From: CAYZJV01 sp964482325
GTDB lineage: Bacteria > Spirochaetota > Spirochaetia > Sphaerochaetales > Sphaerochaetaceae
Length of the DNA: 64,000 nucleotides
Reading direction: 5' to 3'
Assembly: GCA_964482325.1 (NCBI GenBank)
Contig: CAYZXD010000009.1
Span: forward strand, 13,350-77,349
A program made the position numbers and the translations under genes. Shown here in pieces: positions 42,936 to 50,597 of the stretch; position 1 is the stretch's first letter, and every line of letters starts with the position of its first letter. The notes under the pieces were generated by a model that made no database searches, was not told the origin of the DNA, and worked only from the letters and a program-made list of their open reading frames with translations.

Positions 42936-44414
42936 GTGTCTGATTCATTGAAACACAAATACATGGATGCCGAACATGCTGCAGCTTTCATTACCGACGG
43001 TATGACCATAGCAGTCAGTGGATATTCCATGGCAGGATATCCCAAAGCGGTGCTGCAGCAGCTGGTACAGCGTAAGCGAGAAGGCGATCCGCTGAAGCTC
43101 AACGTAATCTCAGGTGCAAACATACCCTGGGTGGATGAGCTGTTGAGTGCCGAGGACATCATAGCGCAGCGTGCCCCCATGTGCGCCCATCGAAATCTTT
43201 CACGGCAGGTCAATTCAGCTCAGGTGATCCTTTCTGAGCAGCAGATGTGCGATATGCCTTCGCTGTTGCAGAAAAAGAAATTCGGACCGATTGATGTGGC
43301 TGTTATTGAAGCTCTCGGCTTTGATGCACAGGGACGTCTGATTCCCACCACTTCAGTGGGGATGACCCAGCACCTGATCGATACTGCCGATGCAATCATT
43401 GTTGAGATCAACTCGGGGTATCCGAACTATCTTCAGGGCCTGCACGATATCTACCACGTCGGAGTCTATCCACATAGAAAGCCCATTCCACTCGAAGCTC
43501 CAGCACAACGAATCGGTGATACCGGGTTTGTCATCGACCCTGATAGTATCATCGGGATTGTAGAGACCAATATTTCTGAGGTGCACAAGCAATCGCAAGT
43601 GAGATTATCTGAAGAATCTGAGGCAGCTGCTGCGCATCTGTGTGCCTTTCTCGAGCAGGAATATGCGAGTTGGCAGGGAAAGCTTCCCCCGATTCAGAGC
43701 GGGTTCGGTATGATAGCCGATGCCGTAGCCAAAGCCCTTGGCTCCTCATCATTTCACGATCTTGAGTTTTTCTGTGGGGGCGTATCGCCTGCGATCCTGC
43801 AGTTGCTCGCCTCAGGGAAAGCTGCAGCAGTCTCAACCGGAGGAATTGTCCTTGATGAGCCAACTGATGTGCTGCTATCTGGCATGAGTGATCTCGCACA
43901 GCGTCTGGTCATCAGAAACGGTGATATCACCAACAGTGCGGAGATAGTCAGCCGGCTGGCCGTGATTGCGGTCAACACCGGTATCGAAGTCGATATCTAC
44001 GGGAATGTGAATGCCAGTCATATCGCAGGTTCTACCGTGGTCAACGGTATCGGGGGTGGGGCAGACTTTGCCCACAATGCTGATCTTTCTGTGGTGCTGA
44101 TTCCCTCAACGGCTAAGGGGGGAGCCATATCCTCCATTGTCCCCATGGTTGCTCACCAGGATATCTGCGAACACGATGTGGATGTCCTGATCACCGAGCA
44201 CGGTGTTGCCGATCTTCGCGGTCTTTCTGATCATCAGCGATCTGAGGCCATCATTGAGCACTGCACTGCAGGGGTGTATCAGAAGCAATTACGGGCATAT
44301 CGACAGTCGGCGAACAACCTATGTGCCAATCATCATCCGCAGCTGCCTGATCAGGCCTTTGCGTGGTATCGCAATCTGAAGGAGAAAAAAACGATGATAC
44401 AGGAGTTAGCATGA
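42936..44414 (+). CDS. Acetyl-CoA hydrolase/CoA-transferase family protein, catalytic Glu apparently missing
   Basis: A 492-residue class I CoA-transferase-like protein of the succinyl-CoA:acetate transferase/acetyl-CoA hydrolase family. EVDIYGNVNASHIAGS, GIGGGADFAHNADLS and ITEHGVADLRGLS are clear. By hand alignment the catalytic glutamate (E in the family's YTEVIQDG-like stretch) falls on Gly281 in FFCGGVSPAILQLL. If so, the covalent glutamyl-CoA mechanism is not possible, and it may only bind a CoA ester or use another residue. GTG 42936 follows cggggagg; an ATG two bases earlier is out of frame. The stop overlaps the next gene (ATGA). Confidence 0.83.
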   Translation: MSDSLKHKYMDAEHAAAFITDGMTIAVSGYSMAGYPKAVLQQLVQRKREGDPLKLNVISGANIPWVDELLSAEDIIAQRAPMCAHRNLSRQVNSAQVILSEQQMCDMPSLLQKKKFGPIDVAVIEALGFDAQGRLIPTTSVGMTQHLIDTADAIIVEINSGYPNYLQGLHDIYHVGVYPHRKPIPLEAPAQRIGDTGFVIDPDSIIGIVETNISEVHKQSQVRLSEESEAAAAHLCAFLEQEYASWQGKLPPIQSGFGMIADAVAKALGSSSFHDLEFFCGGVSPAILQLLASGKAAAVSTGGIVLDEPTDVLLSGMSDLAQRLVIRNGDITNSAEIVSRLAVIAVNTGIEVDIYGNVNASHIAGSTVVNGIGGGADFAHNADLSVVLIPSTAKGGAISSIVPMVAHQDICEHDVDVLITEHGVADLRGLSDHQRSEAIIEHCTAGVYQKQLRAYRQSANNLCANHHPQLPDQAFAWYRNLKEKKTMIQELA

Positions 44415-45310
44415 AACAGATATCTATTGCTGAAGTCGGACCGCGGGATGGATTTCAGAATATCAGCGAATATATCCCGCTTGAAGAGAAACTGCGGATC
44501 ATTGATGCCATCTTGGCTTCCGGGGTGCAGCATATGCAGATCACCTCATTTGTCAGTCCAAAGGCAATCCCGCAGATGAAAGATGCCCGTGATTTGTCCA
44601 AAATCTGTCTCGAACGCTACGGGGACCGCCAGTTATATGCCCTGGTACCTAATTATCGTGGTGCACAGACAGCCTGGGATGTGGGAATCCGGCGTGTTTC
44701 GTATGTGGTTTCACTCAGTGAAAGTCACAATAGAGCGAACATTAACCGCACCCATGAACAGTCACTGCAGGAACTGCATACCATCCGGACTGCATTGCCG
44801 GATCTGGAAGTAGTGCTTGATTTGGCTACGGCATTCGGTTGCCCGTTCGAGGGCGAAAAACATGCTGATGAGGTGGTTGCATTTCTCGCTCCGTATGAAC
44901 AACGGGGAATCGCTGCAGTGAATCTGTGCGATACGATCGGCATAGCACATCCTGCGCAGGTCAGGCGGGCGATTGAAGCGGTGCAGCGGGAATATCCGAC
45001 ATTGCCGATTCATCTGCATATCCATGACACACGGAATATGGGGATGGTGAACACCCTTGCCGGTATTGAGATGGGTGTGCAATCGGTGCAATCAACCCTT
45101 GGCGGCCTAGGGGGCTGCCCGTATGCACCAGGAGCATCGGGAAATCTGGCTACAGAAGATCTGGTGTACATGCTTAATCGGATGGGTTACGACACCGGTA
45201 TTGATACCAATGCGTTGATTGCAGCGGCACGATTACAGGCACAACTGGTTCCACAGGGGAAATTTAGCGGACATCTGTATACCATTCAGGAGGGTAATAC
45301 ACATGAGTAA
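44411..45310 (+). CDS. HMG-CoA lyase-like protein
   Basis: A 299-residue TIM-barrel lyase of the HMGL-like family. EVGPRDGFQN holds the catalytic Arg and metal-binding Asp, HLHIHDTRNMG holds the metal-binding His pair, and GGLGGCPYAPGASGN contains the active-site Cys loop of true HMG-CoA lyases. It would split a 3-hydroxy-3-methylglutaryl-CoA-like ester into acetyl-CoA and a keto acid. In this operon the substrate is unclear, since no leucine-degradation genes are near. The start is ATG 44411 overlapping the previous stop; the end overlaps the transketolase gene by eight bases. Confidence 0.87.
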   Translation: MKQISIAEVGPRDGFQNISEYIPLEEKLRIIDAILASGVQHMQITSFVSPKAIPQMKDARDLSKICLERYGDRQLYALVPNYRGAQTAWDVGIRRVSYVVSLSESHNRANINRTHEQSLQELHTIRTALPDLEVVLDLATAFGCPFEGEKHADEVVAFLAPYEQRGIAAVNLCDTIGIAHPAQVRRAIEAVQREYPTLPIHLHIHDTRNMGMVNTLAGIEMGVQSVQSTLGGLGGCPYAPGASGNLATEDLVYMLNRMGYDTGIDTNALIAAARLQAQLVPQGKFSGHLYTIQEGNTHE

Positions 45311-46145
45311 TGAAAAACAACTGGCGTTGATACGGCAGAAAGCTGCGGCTATGCGTCGCGATATCATTGAGATGGGATACGCTGCAGGCGATCGTGGAGC
45401 TCACTTCGGTCCAGCGTTATCGAGTGTGGAGATTCTGGCATCGCTCTATTTCGGGATTATGCATCATGATCCGGAAAATCCACAGTCCTCCACTCGGGAC
45501 CGGTTCGTCCAGAGTAAGGGACATGCATGTCTTTCCTACTATTCGGCGTTAGTTGAAAGTGGGTACATCACCCGCGATCAGATGTACACCTTCAAGCAGG
45601 ATGAGAGCTTTCTTGCCGGGCATCCGAGCAGAAATCTGTCTTGCGGGATTGAGATCTCATCGGGAAGTCTCGGCAATGGGTTTTCCATTGCCTGCGGAAT
45701 GGCAAAAGCTGCCCAGCTGAAAAAGCAGGATCACACGGTGTTCTGTCTTTTGGGAGACGGAGAGTGCAATGAAGGTATTGTCTGGGAAGCTGCCATGAAT
45801 GCAGCGAAGAACAAGCTCGATAATCTTGTAGCTATCGTGGATAGGAACGGGGTACAGCTTGCAGGGAAGACGAAAGACATCATGGATTTCGATATCGAGG
45901 GAGCATGGCGAACCTTTGGCTGGGAAGTGGTGGTCCTTGAAGCGGGCAACGACGTAAGCTCTGTCTATGAGGCACTCGATCGCATGAAACACATGAAAAA
46001 CGGCAAACCGAAAGTAATTATTGCCAATACTATTAAAGGCAAGGGGATTTCATTCATGGAAGATAGCCTGAGCTGGCATGCCCGGCCCATGAATACCGAG
46101 CAGTATGAGCAGGCAGTTCGTGATCTTGATGGAGGTGCAAAATGA
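45303..46145 (+). CDS. Transketolase, N-terminal subunit
   Basis: A 280-residue subunit carrying the thiamine-diphosphate pyrophosphate site. The motif GDGECNEGIVWEAAMNAAKN starts at Gly151, and SKGHACLSYYSALVESG and HPSRNLSCGIEISSGSLG are transketolase sequences. The C-terminal half is the next gene, overlapping by four bases. Split transketolases are common and often specialised, for instance for sulfofructose or apulose phosphate. ATG 45303 begins within the previous gene; an open frame upstream of it is not used. Confidence 0.92.
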   Translation: MSNEKQLALIRQKAAAMRRDIIEMGYAAGDRGAHFGPALSSVEILASLYFGIMHHDPENPQSSTRDRFVQSKGHACLSYYSALVESGYITRDQMYTFKQDESFLAGHPSRNLSCGIEISSGSLGNGFSIACGMAKAAQLKKQDHTVFCLLGDGECNEGIVWEAAMNAAKNKLDNLVAIVDRNGVQLAGKTKDIMDFDIEGAWRTFGWEVVVLEAGNDVSSVYEALDRMKHMKNGKPKVIIANTIKGKGISFMEDSLSWHARPMNTEQYEQAVRDLDGGAK

Positions 46146-47110
46146 AGCAGATACCGATAGAAACATTACAGCAGTGGAGTGCAAAAGGACATCGAAATGC
46201 CATGGGTGATTCATTGGTGCTGCTGGGAGAGGAATTTTCGCAGATGTGTGTGACCACTGCCGATCTCACCCCGACCGCACGACTCACCGGTTTCCGGGAT
46301 ACCTATCCCGATCGATTCTTCGATGTGGGTATTGCCGAGCAGAATCTGATTGATTTTACTGCGGGACTTGCTGTCGAAGAACTGCATCCATTTGCCGTAG
46401 GACTTGCGGCAATTGTACCCATGCGGTCAGCTGAGCAGATGCGTGTGGCATTAGGATATATGAATCTCAGTGCTACGGTAGTGAGTATTGAAGCAGGGGT
46501 CCGATTCGGACCGTTGGGGAATACCCATTATGCTATGGATGATATTGCGGTAGTGCGCGCGATTCCCAATTTCACCGTCATCGCACCATCTGATGTGCAT
46601 CAGGTATATGCAGCACTGCGTGCGACACTTGATCATGAAGGTCCAGTCTATATCCGCCTGACCGGCGGTCCAGGAGCGCCTCTGATGTATCCTGAGCTTG
46701 AGAACTTTGAGATAGGCAAGGCAATTGAATACCGGAAGGGAACTGATGTCGCGTTTGTTACCACCGGCTCCCTCTTATCTGAAGCGGTTGAGGCTGCAAA
46801 ACTGCTCGAACAGCAGCATATTTCTGCCCGAGTTATTGATATGCATACCATCAAACCCCTGGATACCGATATCCTTGATGATGTTTTCAAACATAATTCA
46901 CTGATTGTTACGGTGGAAGAACACAGCCCGATTGGCGGCCTTGGATCAGCTGTTGCAGAATACAAAGCACAGTTTGCCAATGCACCGAAACAGGTAATGG
47001 CCTCTCTCGGGGATCAGTTCCAGGTTCTGGGAGATCATCCGTATCTGCTCAAGAAACAGGGACTCACCGCTGATGCCCTTGTGGCACAGGCGCTTAAGCA
47101 TCTTGGATAA
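46142..47110 (+). CDS. Transketolase, C-terminal subunit
   Basis: A 322-residue subunit with the pyrimidine-binding domain (FFDVGIAEQNLIDFTAGLA supplies the catalytic Glu) and the C-terminal transketolase domain. VTVEEHSPIGGLGSAVAE is typical. It pairs with the preceding subunit. The gene ends 10 bp before the stop of the convergent LacI regulator, with a long perfect hairpin just beyond. Confidence 0.92.
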   Translation: MKQIPIETLQQWSAKGHRNAMGDSLVLLGEEFSQMCVTTADLTPTARLTGFRDTYPDRFFDVGIAEQNLIDFTAGLAVEELHPFAVGLAAIVPMRSAEQMRVALGYMNLSATVVSIEAGVRFGPLGNTHYAMDDIAVVRAIPNFTVIAPSDVHQVYAALRATLDHEGPVYIRLTGGPGAPLMYPELENFEIGKAIEYRKGTDVAFVTTGSLLSEAVEAAKLLEQQHISARVIDMHTIKPLDTDILDDVFKHNSLIVTVEEHSPIGGLGSAVAEYKAQFANAPKQVMASLGDQFQVLGDHPYLLKKQGLTADALVAQALKHLG

Positions 47111-47120
47111 CTGAACGAAC

Positions 47121-48125
47121 TTACTTGCGTCTGGTAGTACCGCGTACTACCAGACGGGGATTCAGCAGCACCCGCTGAGGATGATTTTTTATCTGCTTGG
47201 CATGGTTCTGTATTTCTTCCAGCAGGAGGTTGACCACAATGCGTCCCATAGCCTTTTTCGGCTGTTCGACTGTGGTCAGTTGAATCTGCGGCATTCCTGC
47301 AATGGTAATGTTGTCAAACCCGATAACACCGATATCGGCTCCTACCTTTATGCCGTGTTCCTCAAGATATTGCAATGTTCCCAGGGCAATCACATCGTTG
47401 CAGGCAAAGATGGAATCAGTTTGTGGGAATTGGGTGAGAATTTTTTTGGTCAATGCATACCCGCTCTCGATGTCGTAGGTCCCGTATAAAATTCTATCGG
47501 CGGGGAATTCCTTCTGATGTGATGCCATAGCCTGCGTAAAGCCGATACAACGGTTTACCGAAGCGGTGGAGTTAGCCGGTCCGCTGATGATAGCAGTATG
47601 TTCGTACCCCTGTGCCAGTAAGTGTTCAGCAACTATAGAGCCGCCCAGGATGTTGTCAGAGCTGACCGAGCTGTGCAGCAGGCTGTTTACACCGCTTTCA
47701 ATACCTACTACGGGAAGTTGATTTGGATCCAGATTGGAGATATTCGCGTCACTGACACATTTGATGATGATGCCATCCACCTGTTTCTGTCGGATCATCT
47801 GGATGTACTGCTTTTCCATTTCGGCATTCCAGTTCGTAATACAGAGAAATACATCGTATTGGGATGTGTTGGCTGTTTCAATAATACCGGTCGTGATTTC
47901 TCCGAACAGCGGGTTGATGATATCGGGGATGATGACCGCAAGCGTTTTGGTAGATCGGCTTACCAATCCCCGGGCAAGTCCATTCGGCTGGTAACCCATC
48001 TCCTCTGCCGCCTTGAGCACCCGCTTTCGTGTTTTTTCACTCACCCCGGGTTTATCATTCAAGGCACGGGAGACCGTAGAGAAGTTGATTTGCAGTTTCT
48101 GCGCGATATCTTTAATGGTTACCAT
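47121..48125 (-). CDS. LacI-family repressor, probable regulator of the inositol genes
   Basis: A 334-residue repressor. The HTH and hinge are in TIKDIAQKLQINFSTVSRALNDK and GYQPNGLARGL, followed by a periplasmic-binding-like sensor domain. LacI proteins bind AAACGTTT-type palindromes such as those found at 49359-49368, 49557-49564 and 54378-54398, each at promoters of the inositol genes, so it very likely controls them. It is the gene after iolG on the minus strand, with a 113-bp gap that holds an inverted repeat. The last codons of the gene form a 13-bp perfect hairpin. Confidence 0.9.
   Translation of the reverse strand: MVTIKDIAQKLQINFSTVSRALNDKPGVSEKTRKRVLKAAEEMGYQPNGLARGLVSRSTKTLAVIIPDIINPLFGEITTGIIETANTSQYDVFLCITNWNAEMEKQYIQMIRQKQVDGIIIKCVSDANISNLDPNQLPVVGIESGVNSLLHSSVSSDNILGGSIVAEHLLAQGYEHTAIISGPANSTASVNRCIGFTQAMASHQKEFPADRILYGTYDIESGYALTKKILTQFPQTDSIFACNDVIALGTLQYLEEHGIKVGADIGVIGFDNITIAGMPQIQLTTVEQPKKAMGRIVVNLLLEEIQNHAKQIKNHPQRVLLNPRLVVRGTTRRK
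47128..47156. repeat. 13-bp perfect inverted repeat in the 3' end of the lacI-type gene
   Basis: CGTCTGGTAGTAC (47128-47140) and its exact reverse complement (47144-47156) with a 3-base loop. It lies inside the coding region (codons for RLVVRGTTRR) at the convergence with the transketolase operon. It could act as a terminator in both directions, though neither side has a T-run. Confidence 0.7.
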
Positions 48126-48153
48126 AGCATTATATGTATAAGGTTTTAAGCTG

Positions 48154-48214
48154 CGTGTAAAGAGATTCCATCGGTAAAAAGATTCCAGTCACCCGATATC
48201 TGGCCCTTTACACG
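48154..48214. repeat. Nested inverted repeat between iolG and the lacI-type gene
   Basis: CGTGTAAAG (48154-48162) pairs exactly with CTTTACACG (48206-48214), and inside it ATCGG (48170-48174) pairs with CCGAT (48193-48197). It could form a two-step stem after the iolG stop or be a protein-binding site before the regulator gene. Confidence 0.5.
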
Positions 48215-48238
48215 TTCATCGCTTAACGCTCTCAGCCG

Positions 48239-49243
48239 TTACATGGTGACCAGATCTTTGGAAAGATATGCCTGATACGCCTTTTGGGCGATCTGACATA
48301 CCATCTGAGAATCATATGGTGTCATCTCCGGCTTTCGCTGTTCTGCGATGCAGGTGAAAAATTCCTGTATTTCGCGAGCAAACGCATCGGCAAATCGATT
48401 GAGGAAATCATCTGCACATTCATTAACCACTCCTGCAGGAGTATAGAGGTCTAACCGGTCCTTTCGCGGTATTGCATTGATTCTGATGATTCCATCAGTT
48501 CCGACAATCTCCGTTTCAACGTGACTGCCATGCGGAGCGGTTCTGCCTGTATAGAACATTGCCATGGAATTATTTTTAAAGCTCATCAGGGTACAGGCAT
48601 TATCGATATCATGATACTTTTCGAATTCAAGATGCTTATAGCATCCCCCGACAGTCCGGATGGTGTCAACTTCCGATCCTAAGAGCCATCGGGCAAGATC
48701 GACGTCATGGACAATCATTTCTGAGTACCAGGCACCGTTCTGATCTCCCCGTTCCGGTGCACTTTCTGCCCCGCTGTCTTTATCGAGACTATAACCGCGG
48801 AACATGATCGGTTTTCCGATCTCTCCCGCATCGATTTTCCGTTTTGCTTCCATATAGGAACTGTCAAATCGGCGCATATAGCCGGTCATGAGAATTTTAT
48901 CGGGATTTTTATCTGCAGCAAGCTGTGCTTCCTGTGCCTGTTCAGCGGTGAGTGCAAGCGGTTTTTCCACAAAAATATGCAAGTTGGCTGCGATAGCCTT
49001 CATCACCATAGAAAAGTGTGCATTGACCGAGGTGACGATCAATACTGCATCAAGTTCCGGATTCTGCAGCATCTCATCATAATCGGTGTACACGTAGGGC
49101 ACCTGATGAGTCTCTAAAAATCGGTTTACCACCTCTTTTCGATCACATATGGCTATAAGTTCCACCTGTGATGATAGTTTGATGACATTTCGTGCATGCC
49201 TGCTCCCAAGATTGCCTAATCCTACAATACCAGCTTTTATCAT
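48239..49243 (-). CDS. Gfo/Idh/MocA oxidoreductase, inositol 2-dehydrogenase-like (copy 1)
   Basis: A 334-residue NAD(P)-dependent dehydrogenase. The Rossmann motif is GIVGLGNLGSRHARNV, the catalytic Lys is in VEKPLAL, and MIVHDVDLARWLLGS gives the active-site His and Asp region of inositol dehydrogenases. It is divergent from the sugar ABC operon and has a LacI-type operator at its promoter. Compared with the gene at 53130 it is the less typical IolG and may use another inositol isomer or a related sugar. Confidence 0.85.
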   Translation of the reverse strand: MIKAGIVGLGNLGSRHARNVIKLSSQVELIAICDRKEVVNRFLETHQVPYVYTDYDEMLQNPELDAVLIVTSVNAHFSMVMKAIAANLHIFVEKPLALTAEQAQEAQLAADKNPDKILMTGYMRRFDSSYMEAKRKIDAGEIGKPIMFRGYSLDKDSGAESAPERGDQNGAWYSEMIVHDVDLARWLLGSEVDTIRTVGGCYKHLEFEKYHDIDNACTLMSFKNNSMAMFYTGRTAPHGSHVETEIVGTDGIIRINAIPRKDRLDLYTPAGVVNECADDFLNRFADAFAREIQEFFTCIAEQRKPEMTPYDSQMVCQIAQKAYQAYLSKDLVTM

Positions 49244-49345
49244 GATGTATCCTCCTCATCCGTTCAGAGATGAATGTTTTGCCTCTCGATGATGGATATA
49301 CCCCATCGAGGTGTGGTTTTCAATGGCTTTACGATGCAGTTCCTC

Positions 49346-49372
49346 TTTATATGTAAAGCAAACGTTTGTCCA
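49346..49372 (-). promoter_or_regulatory. Promoter of the iolG-like gene with LacI operator in the spacer
   Basis: On the minus strand TGGACA (49372-49367), 15 bases, TATAAA (49351-49346). The palindrome CAAACGTTTG (49359-49368) fills the spacer. The spacer is shorter than the ideal 17. Confidence 0.5.
49359..49368. promoter_or_regulatory. LacI-type operator 1
   Basis: CAAACGTTTG, a perfect 10-bp palindrome with the CG centre typical of LacI-family sites, at the promoter of the divergent dehydrogenase. Confidence 0.65.
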
Positions 49373-49514
49373 TATAACGCATATTATCACCAGAAATATT
49401 GATCTGTCAAATAGTATTAAGAATATATTTTTTCAATTACTATGCTATAGTGTGATTTATAAATTTATAAAATAAATAGAAATAAAAAATATATCAGTTA
49501 ATCAAAAAAAATGT

Positions 49515-49564
49515 TTGACAAACGGCTGAAACAGATTTAATGTTATTTAAAAAAGAAAACGTTT
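49515..49564 (+). promoter_or_regulatory. Promoter and LacI operator 2 of the inositol ABC operon
   Basis: TTGACA (49515-49520) followed by TAATGT at 17 bases or TTTAAT at 15 bases, then AAACGTTT (49557-49564) just past the expected transcription start. A repressor there would block the promoter. Long A-tracts lie upstream of the -35 box. Confidence 0.6.
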
Positions 49565-49594
49565 GCTATAAAAGCAAATCAAGGAGGTTTTCGT

Positions 49595-50527
49595 ATGGGT
49601 AAAAAGATTATCATGGTCTTGTGTATCGCTCTTGTGATGGGATTGAGTGTATTTGCTGCAGGTCAGCAGGAGGAAGCAGCACTTACCATCGGTTTCGTAC
49701 CGAAAGCATTCAATAGTCCCTATTGGATCACGATGGATGAGGCGATAAAGGAAGTTGCCGAAGAGAAAGGCATTGAAATCATTTCTCAGGCTCCAAAGGC
49801 AGAAACCGATGTATCACAGCAAGTGGAAATTATTGAAAATTTGATTATCCGCGGTGTTGATGCATTGCTGATTGCCCCTGCAGGTTCAAAGGAACTGGTG
49901 AGTGTGGTCGGAAAAGCAAACAAAGCAGGAATCCCAGTGGTCATTGTTGACACCCGACTTGATGATGAGGCGGTCGAAGCACAGGGTGTCGAATATGTGA
50001 GCTTTGTCGGTTCAGACAACTATGATGGTGGAAAGATCGCTGCAGAATTTATGCTGGAGAAATTGGGATCTGCAAAAGTTGCCGTTCTTGAAGGTATTGC
50101 CGGACATGAATCGAGTGATGCGAGAGTCGGTGGCTTCACCGATCGTGTAGCAGGCACCGGATTGGAAATCGTCACTTCTCAGACCGCTCAGTGGGAGAGA
50201 AGCAAAGGGTTTGATGTGTTCCAGAATATGCTCACCGCTCATCCTGAAATCGAAGCATTGTTCAGTGCGAATGATGAGATGGCTTTAGGGGCATATCAGG
50301 CAATTGCACAGGCGGGTCGGGAGGACATTGTCATCGTAGGTTTTGATGCAAATGATGATGCCAAACAGGCTATCAAAGAAGGGAAGATGCTCGGTTCCAT
50401 CGCACAGTATCCTGGTGATATGGGGGTTATGGCACTGGAGACCGCTCTTGCTGTGTTGGATGGCAAGTCGGTTGAACGGTACATCAAATCTACCTTGAAT
50501 GTAGTTACCAAGGACATGCTCGAGTAG
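49595..50527 (+). CDS. Sugar ABC transporter substrate-binding protein (probably inositol)
   Basis: Periplasmic receptor of the ribose/galactose type (Peripla_BP_4), 310 residues. The signal peptide ends SVFAAGQQEE. The mature part has FVPKAFNSPYWITMDEAIKE, QVEIIENLIIRGVDALLIAP, and FSANDEMALGAYQAI, typical ligand-binding segments. The ribosome site aaggaggttttcgt is strong. Ligand specificity for inositol is inferred from the surrounding iol genes and shared LacI operators. Confidence 0.9.
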   Translation: MGKKIIMVLCIALVMGLSVFAAGQQEEAALTIGFVPKAFNSPYWITMDEAIKEVAEEKGIEIISQAPKAETDVSQQVEIIENLIIRGVDALLIAPAGSKELVSVVGKANKAGIPVVIVDTRLDDEAVEAQGVEYVSFVGSDNYDGGKIAAEFMLEKLGSAKVAVLEGIAGHESSDARVGGFTDRVAGTGLEIVTSQTAQWERSKGFDVFQNMLTAHPEIEALFSANDEMALGAYQAIAQAGREDIVIVGFDANDDAKQAIKEGKMLGSIAQYPGDMGVMALETALAVLDGKSVERYIKSTLNVVTKDMLE

Positions 50528-50554
50528 TGAACTATCGTAACGTAATGATTTCTT

Positions 50555-50582
50555 TATGGGCAGCAGATAATTGCTGCCCATA
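50555..50582 (+). terminator. Hairpin between binding protein and ATPase genes
   Basis: TATGGGCAGCA (50555-50565) pairs perfectly with TGCTGCCCATA (50572-50582) around six bases. No T-run follows, and it ends shortly before the ribosome site of the next gene, so it more likely protects the upstream mRNA or dampens translation of the ATPase gene. Confidence 0.55.
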
Positions 50583-50597
50583 TGGTGAGGGGCTCAG

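Larger units (their letters stand above)
49244..49594. other. Divergent regulatory region of iolG-like gene and the inositol ABC operon
   Basis: 351 bp without a gene. It holds a LacI operator and promoter for the minus-strand dehydrogenase (49346-49372), a very AT-rich stretch from about 49380 to 49512 that may be an UP element, then a TTGACA promoter and a second LacI operator before the binding-protein gene. Confidence 0.6.

Noticed and set aside
36876..47110. Complete sulfoquinovose transketolase pathway
   Set aside because: Only the split transketolase and acylating dehydrogenase fit; sulfoquinovosidase, isomerase and sulfonate exporter are not seen, and the lyase is unexplained.
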